Notes: generated from the sequence alone by a model not told the origin. 64,000 nt of DNA from Micropterix aruncella (GCA_944548615.1 OX155952.1:2011001-2075000), one strand, 5' to 3'. Counted from the first letter of the stretch, positions 36,133 through 47,339 are shown. Translations and numbers: made by a program.

Positions 36133-36360
36133 CTGATGATGGAGTCAGAAGATATGAACTGGAACTTCATGATGGAACATCGTATCATAGCTGTGTTTGG
36201 ACTTGTTAGAAAAATCTTAGAAGGAACTTTGACCACGATTAGATTTCAAGGTCTGATGATGAAGACGGAAGATAGGCACTGGCATTCCATGATGGTATAT
36301 CGTATCATAGCCGTGTTTGGACTTGTTAGAAAGGTCTTGTAATGAACTTTGACAACGATT
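36133..36360 (+). repeat. Two tandem units with exact 120-bp spacing
   Basis: CTGATGATGGAGTCAGAAGA at 36133 and CTGATGATGAAGACGGAAGA at 36253 start two units that share CGTATCATAGC and GTGTTTGGACTTGTTAGAAA (36181 and 36301). Spacing is 120 bp. A weaker earlier unit may precede them. The 88-residue open frame across them follows from the multiple-of-three period. Confidence 0.8.
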
Positions 36361-36579
36361 TAAGATCATTTATAAAAGCGTGTTTTTAGTGTTTTTAAAC
36401 AATTAATTTATTATTGGTCAAACCCTACGAAATTGACTACGCCTATTTTTTCGCGTGTCCGCCCATTTCGGATATTTTTCTGAGGTCTCATGTCGCCTTA
36501 AAACTGATAATGCAGCCATAATGTATCACAATTGTTACATTAGCGGTTTCATTCCCCAAAAAGTAAGGTGTGACGACTG

Positions 36580-36690
36580 CCTATCAAAAAAGGAGTATAA
36601 TGTGTTCAGGGTTCATCTATGTATATTTTCTGTTTCTTTATTCCACCATAACTTCAAAACGCTTGAATCGATTTAAAAGTGTGTGGTATT
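36580..36690 (-). repeat. Dispersed repeat family C, partial copy
   Basis: Reverse copy containing AAAGGAGTATAATGTGTTCA and TTCTTTATTCCACCATAAC, matching 11510-11625. Confidence 0.55.
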
Positions 36691-37255
36691 GTTAGAATCG
36701 TCATGTTACCTATAAGTAAATGACTCTTAATAGGTTTTTTGTTTTATAAACCCGATCAAAATTTTCAATTTGTCTCAGGGGCAGAGGCACAGAGTTCAAA
36801 TTCGGGCCGCCTGCACCGCAAAAGACTTGGATTTTGACAATAGCGCAAAGGTTGAATTAGAGTGGCTTTCTTGATATACAAATGATCAGGCCGTTTATTT
36901 GAAACCACTTTTCGAGATCGCAAATCTCTTCTGAGAATTTTTGAGATAGTGCCGACATTTAGATCATTTATAATAGCATAAAGCGAAAGGTCTTCGGAGA
37001 GATTAAAGGACGTTGCTCTTTCCAGAAACATCACATCATAAACCACTTTATTTAACGAGATTTTTTTGTGAGGCTCCCTCTTGTTTTTGTAACAATATAA
37101 TAAGAACGGAACTGGGAAGGTGGCACCACAAAAATATCTGAAAGAACTTATCACTGTATTTTAATTAAACCGCGATATCCTGCCAAAATCCGTGCTTGTT
37201 CGTGGGCGGTCGGCCTGCGGCCCCGGCGCGTATTTTCCTGTTTTGAAAAGCACGT

Positions 37256-37302
37256 TATATAAATATTCCGCGACGTTTCAGTTCGAATCATGGGCACTTT
37301 CG
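37256..37302 (+). promoter_or_regulatory. Candidate core promoter with short first coding exon
   Basis: TATATAAA starts at 37256 and an arthropod-type initiator TCAGTT at 37278 (A at 37280). The spacing of about 24 bp is slightly short of the usual 28-31. An ATG follows at 37289 (ATGGGCACTTTC) with an immediate ideal splice donor GTAAGT at 37301. A TATA-initiator-ATG-donor order with only four codons in exon 1 is known for insect cuticle-type genes, but no downstream exon was found here. Confidence 0.25.
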
Positions 37303-38467
37303 TAAGTTTCTATAAGTTCCCGCCTATCGTTTCACCTCGTGAAATATAATACCTTGATTTTACTATATATGGGCTCACATTTTTTAAAATAATTTACCAT
37401 TCGAAATCAAAAATATCGACACAAACAAAAAGTTCAGTAGTTCAGTCAAGAGGAAATTGAATTGAATGTTGAATATAAGCCTTTCGGAGTTTTAATTGTA
37501 TTTCAGATTTTCAGGTCGTCCATTATTATTTCAGATTTTTTAAACTGTTAATATTATTGCTATTATGACTATTTCTCATTATTTTTAATTGTATGACCGT
37601 TAAGATTACTTTTTAATTCTTCAGATTTTTACAAGAAACTCCTTTTTTATTATCTATGTGATTCCGAATGAAGTTCTAATTGTTTATGCATTTTTATTGC
37701 TTATTTATGTAACGTAACTTAAAATAATATAATTAAATTGTAACAAAGGAATGTATTAATTTATATACATAACTATATACATAGATATTTACATAGATAG
37801 GTAAACTATATCGCTCACCTAAAACGGGACTGACGCAACTCAAAAAACGTGAATTTTGGGAAATCGCAAAAAACTAAATAGCAGTGAACTTTTTCCTATC
37901 TAAAACTGAGATTTCGTAAGGTGTATGGCAGCTAGATCAAAAGTATTAAGGTTATTGTAAAGAGTCGTTAACTGGCTTGAATGAATATAAATATGATATA
38001 ATTAAAATTCAGCATTTAATTTTATATTATATATTAAAGGTAGAAAATTGGCATGCGTGTCTCTAAAGACTTAATTTGTTAGCATTTTTAGGGACACTTT
38101 TATGATTGTGTCTGTCAAGAAATCAGTTTCCTGTAGAAAAAACACACTACCTAGAATTATGGCAGCCTAGAAATAAATATATAGAAACAATTGAGACACG
38201 ATAGGCTTTAATACCTTATAGAATCAAATTTTTGAAAACAATTCTAGTCAAATTTTTGAAAAAAATGTATGAAGACCCATAAAATCTCTGTAAATTATAT
38301 GAAATGTACTAAATATTTGAAATTTATGCAATATTTTACTATTTTAATTTCATTAAAAACGCAATAAAGTATTATTTAGAATATTTTTATTTCAAAATCA
38401 TTAATAGTAATTAGGCATAGTAGGCTAATGAAAATATAAAAATGTAATATTTTCAATAATTATAACT

Positions 38468-39073
38468 TTAGGAATATATTATAACATTTATGAGCATGTA
38501 ACTTATCTCGAATGTAATGGTATCGGCGTTATTTTCCGGCTTTCTCTTTATACGATATATTATTTGTGTTGTGCCCTCAGAACTGCCACAAAATACCATA
38601 TTGCTAGCTGTTCCTTTAACCTCACTGCATGAAGATGAATTGTGCACAGCGAGAGTATCTTTATCTTTATGTGTATTGGAACTCGGGAGAAAATTTCCCG
38701 GTTCGCTAGCTGGTGCAACACTAGGAATGGCGGTCTCAGCAGGAGAAGGCGAGGTCTGAAATGGTTGATTTGTACTTTCTGGATCAACTGCGAATAAAAC
38801 CTTTGGATCGGCTGTTGTCGCAGGAGAAGAGTGTGTGTGTTGTTTTGACTTGTTCTCCTTACCTCCTTCGGCTTCTGAATGCAGCTCCAGATTAGCTGAT
38901 GTCACGAGAGAAGGTGGCGTAGATTGATTCAGCTCACATTCGTCTAATAGATCAGTTGCAGCACCTTTGCCTGGATCAGTAGTAGACGCTTGAGAATTTT
39001 CATTTTCTTGTGTATTAAGAATGCCTAATATTTGACGCGCTCTCATCCGTTGTTTTGTTTTATCTGCCATTTT
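38468..39073 (-). CDS. Unrecognised Ser/Thr/Pro-rich protein, main exon
   Basis: The open frame of 200 residues starts MADKTKQRMRARQILGIL at 39070. The ATG is preceded directly by a strong acceptor (TTTTCTTTTTAG then AAA), so the exon begins at 39073 in the 5' untranslated region. Residues about 25-160 are rich in Ser, Thr, Pro, Glu and Gly, as in a disordered linker. A basic patch RIKRKPE lies near 172, and a short hydrophobic end follows. At the codons for TFE-IS the DNA reads GAG ATAAGT, one base from an ideal donor (GAG GTAAGT), so the original exon may have ended here and the present C-terminus may be read-through. AATAAA-like signals lie near 38360-38390. It is carried inside the TIR element 37808-39946. 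I recognise no domain; a deleted transposase N-terminus is possible. Confidence 0.5.
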   Translation of the reverse strand, partial: KMADKTKQRMRARQILGILNTQENENSQASTTDPGKGAATDLLDECELNQSTPPSLVTSANLELHSEAEGGKENKSKQHTHSSPATTADPKVLFAVDPESTNQPFQTSPSPAETAIPSVAPASEPGNFLPSSNTHKDKDTLAVHNSSSCSEVKGTASNMVFCGSSEGTTQIIYRIKRKPENNADTITFEISYMLINVIIYS

Positions 39074-39660
39074 CTAAAAAGAAAACACGACATTGTAAGT
39101 AATCTTGTTGTTCATAATCGTAAGGTTGCAATAAAGGCCAATAGCGATTAAAGCCTAAACAAACTCATACAATAAGTATGTCTCGGCTATAAGAGGACTC
39201 AGAAAGACCGACGGACGGACGGGCAAACATTGCAGCAAAACTAACAGGGTCCTAGTTTTATCTATGAAACCTTAAAAAGCATTTCATCACCTAAAAAAAT
39301 AAATGTATTTAAATAATTGATAATTTGTTTAAAGAATGACAGACACATTTGCATATACAAGAGAAATATTCTTATTATTTCAAATCAAAACAAACACTTT
39401 TTTAAAAGTAACAAAAAATGGGAATAAAATTGAATTCTATATGATTAAGAAACCAAAAGTGTCTACATTCTAGTGCAAGCAATGGGTCAATGTGAGGACG
39501 AGAAAGCCAGTTTGCTAAATGTTTCACAAAAAACATGAAAAATTTAAAACGGAACTGTTTCTTTTTAAATTATAACATTTTATTTTACCAAATTTGAAGT
39601 CTATACAGTTGTGTTTGGAATTGCGTCTCTCACGACTTCAAAATAATTGCATTTATTTAC

Positions 39661-39741
39661 CTGCTCTTCTAGATCGAGATGGCCACTTTGCTCCTTACGA
39701 CGAAAAACACGTGCTCGGTCGAAATCAGCTGACGCAACACT
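39661..39741 (-). promoter_or_regulatory. Putative 5' untranslated first exon and initiator of the TIR-element gene
   Basis: On the minus strand an initiator TCAGTG (A at 39741) is followed by 81 bp that end in a good donor, CAG then GTAAAT (39661/39660). The matching acceptor is at 39074, so the inferred intron spans 39074-39660 (587 bp). No clear TATA box is seen. Splicing is inferred from consensus only. Confidence 0.4.
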
Positions 39742-40049
39742 GAAACAAGGCTGTCTCGCTTTCGTTCAATCGCTCATTTCGTTCGGTGCGAGAGAGACGC
39801 GCATATTCATATTATTGCGTACGAGTGAGATAGGAACAAGTTTGATGTGTCTACGGATAGAGCGCGTTACCAGTATGAAAACTGCATAACTAGTTAAAAA
39901 ATTGAAAATTTTGAGTTAAGTCAGTCTCGTTTTAGGTGAGCGATATGTATACATGGATATGTGAATTCAGGCACGCGGTTTAACCGCTGGGGCGCCAAGA
40001 TGAGGTGGTTGACAGATTCGCGCGTAGCCATATATATTATATAAATATA

Positions 40050-40793
40050 CTAGCTGACCCGTGCCCACTTCGTTGGGCGGTAAAACTTTTTACTTGTGAT
40101 GAAATTATGAGTGTGATTCGGTTAGTACTGAGTGCTATGATTTATTTGCAGACTGCCAAACGAAGGGTTATATTTTTACTCCATATGTATGTATGTATTT
40201 GCATGTCAATTTGACCATATTACCGTTATTGAGTGTCTTTTTGTGAGTGTATTATTTGTGAGTGTCTCATCTCTTTAACCATTTATGCAGTATAATAGGG
40301 AAATCATATGCAGTAAAAGGGAAAAGTCTTTTGTTTTAAACATTTGAGACGATACATTTACTTATTTTGATAAGAATTCATAATTGTTGATAATATGACC
40401 AATAAACATTACCTGACGATTGAAATTATTTTTTTAATATAAAAAACTACTTTTTGTGACCTAAATATAAAATTTAGACGAATGCTGTCGCTGACTTTTT
40501 TGTAGGCATTACCAAGCTCTACAACTTTTCTCTAGAACTCAATCATATATCTCCCATCGTTAAAGCAGCGTTCGTAAGAAACATTTTCATTCGACCGTTT
40601 TTTCTCCGACTTACTTTGCAAATCCAACTACCACAAAAAAGTCTTTTCATTTTTCGGATTAATAGATAGCCCTATGACACTCACAAATAACGTGGCTTTC
40701 TATTGGTCAAAGAATTTTCAAAATCGGTTCAGTAGATCCAGAGATTACTTCCTACAACATCACAAACTTTACCTCTTTATAATATTAGTATAG
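40050..40793 (-). mobile_element. Non-autonomous Helitron, complete
   Basis: On the minus strand it starts TCTATACTAATATTATAAAG (after A) and ends CTAG (before T). The hairpin GCCCAACGAAGTGGGC lies about 11 bases upstream of the end. These are the defining Helitron termini, inserted between A and T. Length 744 bp, no Rep/helicase frame. The 5' half matches 44246-44775. Confidence 0.85.
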
Positions 40794-41059
40794 ATAATAT
40801 ACAAGACTAACAAGATTTCTACACTACAAGACTAACAATAATTATTAGATAACATAAGGGCATTCATAAAAAAGATATTGTGGGTAATTATTATTAAAAT
40901 ATGACCAAAAAGTTGCAGCGCCGTTTTTTGTGCGCGAAGTCTGGCTTCCGAAAGGTTAACCATGCAGTGATTTCAAAGACAACCGTCATCATCTTCATCG
41001 CTGTAACTTGATGGATCGACGTGCAATCTACAACAAAAATATACGTTGAGATAAAGGAG

Positions 41060-41600
41060 ATTCCGTATAGCACGTAGGTGATCAAGAACCTTGGTGTCTA
41101 TTTCGACCAGAATATCTCCTGGGTAGAACGATCTCGCTAGAAAGGTCTTCGAAAGATGCCATTCACCGAAAAGGCTTTCGCATTTTCTGCCAGAGAGAAG
41201 TAAAGAGACAATCTGCCAATCTTTGCTTCTCCAACTCCTTCATTATGGCGACGCCGTCTTCCTCGATCTCATAGAAGAGCTGGTTACCAAGGTTGAAAGG
41301 TTACAGAACGTCTGTATCTGCTTCATTTATGGCCTCAGAAAATATTACCATATCACGGAGTAGACGCCACAGGTTAGAACTCTTTGCCTGTTATGTACAA
41401 TAGAATGCTCGCGAATGGCGTGCCGCTTTATCTCGCCAAAAAGTTTGTTAAATATTCCTGGTCACAGCAGGGACTTTTTGTCATACTCCTTCTCCGTGGA
41501 ACGACTGGAATGTTTTACCGAATAATGCCAGAACAGCCCCCCCCCATTCCCCCCAGCATCACCACGTTAAGGTTAGGCTCAAGGAGCACGTAAACCTAGA
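41060..41600 (+). pseudogene. Jockey/CR1-like LINE reverse-transcriptase C-terminal relic
   Basis: Reading from about 41078 the frame gives VIKNLGVYFDQNISW, then LPERSKETICQSLLL, LHYGDAVFLDLIEEL and VERLQNVCICFIYGLRKY. These correspond to the conserved NLGV..D..LSW and RLQ...N.C.RF..GLR stretches after the polymerase domain of Jockey/CR1-type LINEs. It then shifts frame into YNRMLANGVPLYLAKKF (41384-41440). Several stops and shifts; 5' truncated. It lies just downstream of the Helitron. Confidence 0.65.
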
Positions 41601-41639
41601 ACAATAACATAACCAAACCCCCTCCCTCCCCCTCCATCT

Positions 41640-43330
41640 CGGATCCCATTCCTTAACTCGTCTCCTTCCTTCCCTCTGTGTCATTATTTAATTTTAATAA
41701 TATGTTACTTTTTTTAATGACTTTTTCTAGTTTTTAGTTTATATTATCATATTAATTTTACGTAGCTAAAGCAAAACTTGTGATACGTAGCTAGAACAGA
41801 ACTACATACAATACATTAAAATATATATTTAAAACCAGCAAAAATCCATTAATGCGATTCAGAATATTAAATTAATAAAACGTACGCAATAAGATATTTT
41901 TTTTATTGTTTCCGCTTGAGAATGAGCGGGGGGGGGGGGGGGGAGTTGGGATAGAAAATGAGGAGAAAGGAAGAGATAAAATAGATTTAATTTATTATGT
42001 ATAAATATATATGTTTGATTTTAGATATGATAAATAGGTATCATAATAAATACACTTGAGATAAATTATGAACATAGTATAAGTACCTGAATACTACGTC
42101 GATCCTGTGCAAGAGATGTACTCGTATAGTAACGTTACCACTATACTATCTTATCTATACTATCCGAAGTTTAGCAGGCGTCGGTGAAGCCTTTGAGGTC
42201 AAAATAGGTTTCCATGTATCAAATTGGATCACGATACCTAATTGGAATACGACAAGTACGATGTTAAATATTATTTAGATTTTTTAAATGTAAGTTGTTT
42301 GTTTATATTATTTAGGTATTTTTTAATTATTGTTTAGGCAAATACGGCTGAAAGGGACGCGGGGAAGCGTACGCTTTTCCTTCACATACGTCTGTTTATC
42401 GATCGCGCCACGACTTATCGAGATACTATTAGTGTCCGACGCTAGGTGCCGTCCGGCGTTAGGGGACTTCCTCCTATTTTAAGAATCATTCAAATACATT
42501 TTCTAAATAAATTGTTAGTATTTTGACTTGTTGCATTAAAAGGAGTCGTTATGAGATTTAAAAAAATATATTTATCTTTATTTTTAACAAAATTGTGCAG
42601 CAGACACCGTTATATATGGTATCTCTAAATCATGAATAGTTAGCCCTAAAACCTCCCGTAAGAATATTACGGTTTAACTTGCGGTTCTAAAGATAGGCGG
42701 ATCTTTCATACGAGCTTCATACATTTTTTTCTTTGAAAAATTATAAGTCATCCGTTTATACATATGCTTAAATAACTTGTGTGACATATTTAAGCTTAGT
42801 AATGGTAAAGAAAAGTCATATCCGACAAAAAAAAAGCGACACCTAAAAATTTTAATTCCTATGTCTATTTATTTTTATTTATTTATTTTTTATATACATA
42901 TACATATACATTCAAATTCATGAGCACAACAGAAAATAAAATGTCAATTTATACAATGCCGTCGTATGCTTTTAAAGTTATATACGCATGATACATCTGT
43001 CTGAGCCTAGGTTACACAGCGCATACATTAAACGCAAATGATAATCTTTCTATTATGCTAAGCAAAGAGCAGCCGAGCCCGCCTTGCTAGGCATCCCTGT
43101 GTTAAGGCGAGCTCATTTCGGGAGTCACACTAGAGTGCCACGGTTGTGTCAGGTTGTGTCACGAAAGATCTAAAGTATATATATTTTTTAATTATTTCTA
43201 TTTTAATTTATAATCATCATTATTATTATTATTATTATTATTTATTTTATTATTTTGTTATTTTTCTAGTTTTTTAACCGCAGAATAGAATCCACAAGCG
43301 CAAATCCCCTCTTTTGCAAAATAGAGGTGA
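41640..43330. other. Non-coding stretch with poly-G tract
   Basis: A run of about 15 G lies at 41929-41943. A TA-rich region follows, with a (TTTA)-like tract near 42860-42890 and ATT trinucleotides near 43218-43250. No gene recognised. Confidence 0.4.
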
Positions 43331-43499
43331 TTGTCGCATCGTATTCATATGAGTTTCGCTCGTTTCCCTGTAAATATTGCTATCCATAAATATTGCTATG
43401 AAAGTCAATGTCGGGTCCACCGTCCGGCGGTTGTGTTTTTTTTTATATTGTTCTTGTTCTTCAAATTAGAGAGTTTTATTACTATTATTATTACTATCA

Positions 43500-43960
43500 C
43501 AATTTGCTCAACGGTCATTAGTATGAATGAACGGCGCGGCGCAGCAGGTATTTTTTCGGAGGCTTTCCGCGGGTCGAATGCGGAGCGCGGGGTTCGCCAA
43601 CCGCGCGAATGAATGATGTCAGACCGGTATAAAGTATTTTTCTCGCGCGGAGCGAGTTGAACGACACGTAGAAAAATAATTTACGATTGTCCTTATTATC
43701 CTAGCATTCGTAGTATTTGGATGACCTTGAGCGCGCGCGCGCGCGGCCAGCCTAGCTAAGTAAGGAGAGGCACAATGGGTGAAATTGCGTACGGTCAGGC
43801 GATTACACGTTTGCTTGCTCGAATGTGTGTGCGTCGCCGCATCGCACAGTGGGCGTTAACAACATTCTGAACGCACGAAAATCTAAAAACGATTTTCACT
43901 GCGATAATACACTGGCCATCAAAAAAATCGAAACACTCCGCGTAGCCACAGTAAATTTTA
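43500..43960 (+). promoter_or_regulatory. CpG-rich patch with promoter-like motifs
   Basis: The stretch is unusually rich in CpG (GGCGCGGCGCAGCAGG near 43535, a (GC)n run at 43732-43744) with a TATA-like GTATAAAGTA at about 43627. A small frame starts at ATGGGTGAAATTGCGTACGG (43774) and runs 32 codons. No downstream exon or domain is recognised. Confidence 0.2.
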
Positions 43961-44245
43961 TTTATTTATTTTATTCATTTATACTTTATCCTATTTTTTA
44001 TAGTTAAGTACCTACATAAAATAGATTGCGTTCATTTTTTTACCACATTTAAAAAAATACATATTATAAAAATCGCGAAAGGGCATACTTGTCAGGATTA
44101 CATCACCCCACTAGGTGTACGCCTGTGTTGGGGCGATGGATACAAAGTTCTGTGGTATTTGCTGAGCCTGTACGCCTTGCCTGCTGTCCTTCCTCCGTCT
44201 CATAAAAAACAATACGTAATATAATTTAGCATAATATAATATAAA

Positions 44246-44775
44246 TCTATACTAATATTATAAAAAGGTAAAGTTTGTGACGTTGTAGGAAGTAATCTCT
44301 GGATCTACTGAACCGATTTTGAAATTTTTTTACCAATCGAAAGCCACGTTATTTGTGAGTGTCATAGGCTATATATTAATCCGAAAAATGACAAGACTTT
44401 TTCGTGGGAGTCGGATTTCCAAAGTAAGTCGGAAAAAACGATCGAACGAAAACGTTTCTAACTAACGCTGCCCTAACGATGAGAGATATATGATTAAATC
44501 TAGAGAAAAGTTGTAGAGCTTGATAATGCCTACAAAAAAGTCAGCGACAGCATATGTCTAACTTTTATATTTAAGTCACAAAAAGTAGTTTTTCAAATTA
44601 AAAAAATAATTTAAATCGTTAGGTCATGTTTATTGGTCACATTATCAACAATTATGAATTATTATCAAAATAAGTAAATTTATCGTCTCGAGTGTTTAAA
44701 ACAAAAGACTTTTCCCTTTTACTGCATATAATTTCACTTTCACTGATAAATGGTTAGAGATAAGACACTCAATGG
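44246..44775 (+). mobile_element. Helitron 5' part, same family as 40050-40793
   Basis: It begins TCTATACTAATATTATAAAA after A and follows the other copy through GTAGGAAGTAATCTCTGGAT to GATAAGACACTCAATGG. Similarity then stops and no CTAG hairpin end is found, so the 3' end is missing or replaced. Confidence 0.7.
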
Positions 44776-44792
44776 TGAATTTAGTTCTTAGC

Positions 44793-44980
44793 AGAAGAAG
44801 TAAAAATAGATTCCGTGTTAGACCCTACCTACAGCCACGCTCTTTCAACAAGAATTCCAAATTGAAGATAGATTTGGGTTAAAAATATTTTTTCGTTGTT
44901 CAGCAAGCGATTATGAAGAGCTGAAGGCAGATAGACACAAACGACATGGCGTTATTCCACCTGGCATGAGATTGGCATGA
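44793..44980 (+). pseudogene. PIF/Harbinger transposase (HARBI1-like) N-terminal fragment
   Basis: One frame reads RRSKNRFRVRPYLQPR (from 44793). A shifted frame from 44840 reads LFQQEFQIEDRFGLKIFFRC, then SASDYEELKADRHKRHG and VIPPGMRLA before a stop at 44978. HARBI1-type nucleases share the order R.RFWV.P, (L)..E...ED...F.NF.RMS...F/YE.L, and R.AI.P..RLA. A one-base shift separates the two parts and no catalytic DDE residues remain. It sits directly after the truncated Helitron. Confidence 0.5.
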
Positions 44981-45229
44981 GAAAAGCATCTAGCTCTTTA
45001 GATTTATTTTTATTTTCATTTGATGTGGCTTCCCAAATAACGGGTCTTTCCCGTATCAATTGTATAAAATACAAGTATTTTCTTTATTCGACTCCATTAC
45101 AACGATACACTACAACAACAATAAACAATATCAAAAAGATTTGACGAGATGTGTCTCTGGCGAGCGCAAACATGAAATGAATGATATTGTCCTTCGGCCC
45201 CTCGCAGGCGAACGCGGGGATGTTATCCA

Positions 45230-45470
45230 TTCGACTCTTTATTCCACCATCACTTAAACCGATTTAGACATGCTATTGTTAGAATCGTTATGTCATCCAG
45301 AGTGTCATGGTGTAACTTAACTGTCCAAATATCAAGTAAGTAGTTGTCTAAATGTCCAAATGTCAATAATTAACATCTCGTGTTTAGTTTCAAATGAAAA
45401 GTCTGATTGAGTATATTCCAGAAATATTTATGTATCATAAAGGGTTCTATGGTTCTTAACGGTTCCGTGC
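45230..45470 (-). repeat. Dispersed repeat family C, reverse copy
   Basis: It contains CTTTATTCCACCATCACTTA, AAGTAGTTGTCTAAATG and AATGAAAAGTCTGATTGAGT, the reverse of 11300-11530. Confidence 0.6.
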
Positions 45471-45990
45471 AGATTGGGCCTGATGGTCAGTCTGTGTTTC
45501 CTTAGGTCGGCCCCTCGCGGTTCAACTCCCATTCGGTAACCTCCTCGAAGATGGACTAATCTGGAAGGGCCGCCGTGAATTCTGCCTGCGGCCGTAAACT
45601 ACAGTCGTTGACAGTTGGGATCGAAGGTTTAGATTAGGTGGAACACCTCAGGCGGAACTATGCGGTTTTCGCACCGTGCCGCGTTAGCCACTCCGCCGAA
45701 CAGACGGGTGAGTTTGGAAACGTACGTTTCCTAAGCAGTTGTCGACCTGACATCATCTATACTTGAAACGATTCGTTGGCTACCCGATCCTGTGATCTTG
45801 ACAAGCAAATGGCGCCTCGGTCCGCGATAAATTCGAACTGAATTACCGCTAACGTCAGGTAGACGCCGCGCAAGCGACCACGAATTTGAGGTCAGACTGG
45901 GGCGCTGGGTGCACGTCCCAGTGTTGAGCGGGAAGGCGCTGTACTCTTACGGACTGTTAGCGTAGTGTGGATTGTTGTGGCGCATGATGC
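45450..45990 (+). repeat. GC-rich tRNA-like repeat, subfamily B, copy 2 (near complete)
   Basis: The head is TTAACGGTTCCGTGCAG and TGATGGTCAGTCTG. The B box GCGGTTCAACTCCC follows, then CCTCCTCGAAGATGGAC, GGAAACGTACGTTTCCTAAG and CGATAAATTCGAACTGAATT. The tail ends near GCGGGAAGGCGCTGTACTCTTACGG, the tRNA-like segment. Confidence 0.75.
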
Positions 45991-46029
45991 GCCTACATAC
46001 GAAATTTTTTAAACTAATCGCCGCTAGTT

Positions 46030-46790
46030 CGTTTGCAAACGCCCCGAAAAACAATATAAAGATCCGTGTTTGGCTATAACAGTTAAGCACGGGGAGGGTC
46101 TATAATGGTATGGGGTAGGACCCTTGGTCAGAATTCATGAGAGACTGAATGTGACAGCCAATATGACACCTCTAATCGAGTATATTACTTATTTTATAGT
46201 GTTTATTGGAAAACACGTAACGTTAAAAATCAAGTTTGTCTGATATCGCTGTCTGATACTGGCTGAAGTGAGACACTGCTTTATTGTGCTATTGTGTCAG
46301 TATAATATATCACTGAAAAACGTAATTATAATTAAAAAATCAATTTATACAAAAATAGGTAATAACATTTAAAATGTCAATTTATAATAATTAAAAGGCA
46401 GTCTAAATCCGGTAGAACGTTGAAACATGAAAGGGTCGTAATTAAAAGAAGGAAATTGAATTAAAGAAAAAATATTAGGGCAGTATGCTATTCCATCTGG
46501 GGATAGCTTGATAGAAAATAACTTTATCCTGCAGTAAGACAACAACCCCAAGGATACAGCAAAAATTATTTAAAAAAACATTTGAGCAGAGAAACGAGCT
46601 AGGGTCCTTGATTTGTTTGATCGGCCTGCCCAGAGTCACAATCATCATTTACTTGAGCCATTTTAGGAATAATTGGACAATAAGAAAAAAGAAAGACGCC
46701 CAACAAATAGAGAAGATCTGTAGAAAGATGTAGGAAAATAACTCAGCAAACCCTAAGAATCCGACACGCATGGCAGTAACGGTGAGTACG
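46030..46790 (+). pseudogene. Tc1-like transposase relic
   Basis: Fragments in order match a Tc1-family DDE transposase. TVKHGEG (about 46080-46100) is followed one base out of frame by SIMVWG. Then comes RIHERLNVTANMTPLIEYI-like sequence (about 46133-46195). Around 46535 DNNPKDTAK stands in the position of the catalytic DNDPKHTA motif. A decayed RPAQS segment (about 46630) stands where WPAQSPDLNPIE is expected. Many stops and shifts make it non-functional. The terminal repeats were not located. Confidence 0.6.
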
Positions 46791-47335
46791 TAAATCATAT
46801 TTGGCACCATTAACATCATTAAAAATGGCGCGTAAAGGCATCATTACCTCAGAGGCTCTAAAATCTATGCGAGTATCTCACGGGCTGACATAGTTATTGT
46901 TGTGAAAACAATATAAATTATTATGTACCGAGGTGGCGTCGTTACAAACGACAAACGAGACCGAATTTGGAATCAAGGGCCGGATGTTGAATGTTGAGCC
47001 GGTCTATAATGGGTACACAAAACAAATAATAATGAATTAACGCGCCTACAGTGCGTGGGAGTCAATAATTTGTGAACGCTCCGCCAGAGAGGATTCAAAT
47101 TTATTGGTTTAGTTAGTACCACCGATATTACAGTTATAATCTAATGCGCCTGGGGTACAACACACTTGGACTATAACTTAATGAATGAATTAATTAATTG
47201 TTCTACCCCAACCAAGAGTGCTCCTGAGACGGTAGACCGAAAACACCAAGAAGCATATTTTTGCGGTTGAGGAGCACATGTCCTTAAGGAAGGAAGGGAA
47301 AGGTAAATCAATCGATCAGCTAGGAAAGTAGGACG
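46791..47335. other. Non-coding stretch
   Basis: No gene or element boundary recognised apart from the end of the Tc1 relic. Confidence 0.3.
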
Positions 47336-47339
47336 TTGG

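Larger units (their letters stand above)
37808..39946. mobile_element. 2.1-kb terminal-inverted-repeat element carrying a spliced gene
   Basis: The left end ATATCGCTCACCTAAAACG, extending through GACTGACGCAACTCAAAA, is repeated reverse-complemented at the right end (39912-39946) with about three mismatches in 38 bp. TA lies outside TCGCTCACC on both sides, so a 2-bp duplication is possible but unproven. The interior holds a single minus-strand transcription unit whose initiator lies about 200 bp inside the right end, as expected of a transposon gene. The superfamily is not recognised. Confidence 0.6.

Noticed and set aside
36765..37154. 129-residue minus-strand frame
   Set aside because: No recognisable motif, splice context or neighbours; length is not remarkable.
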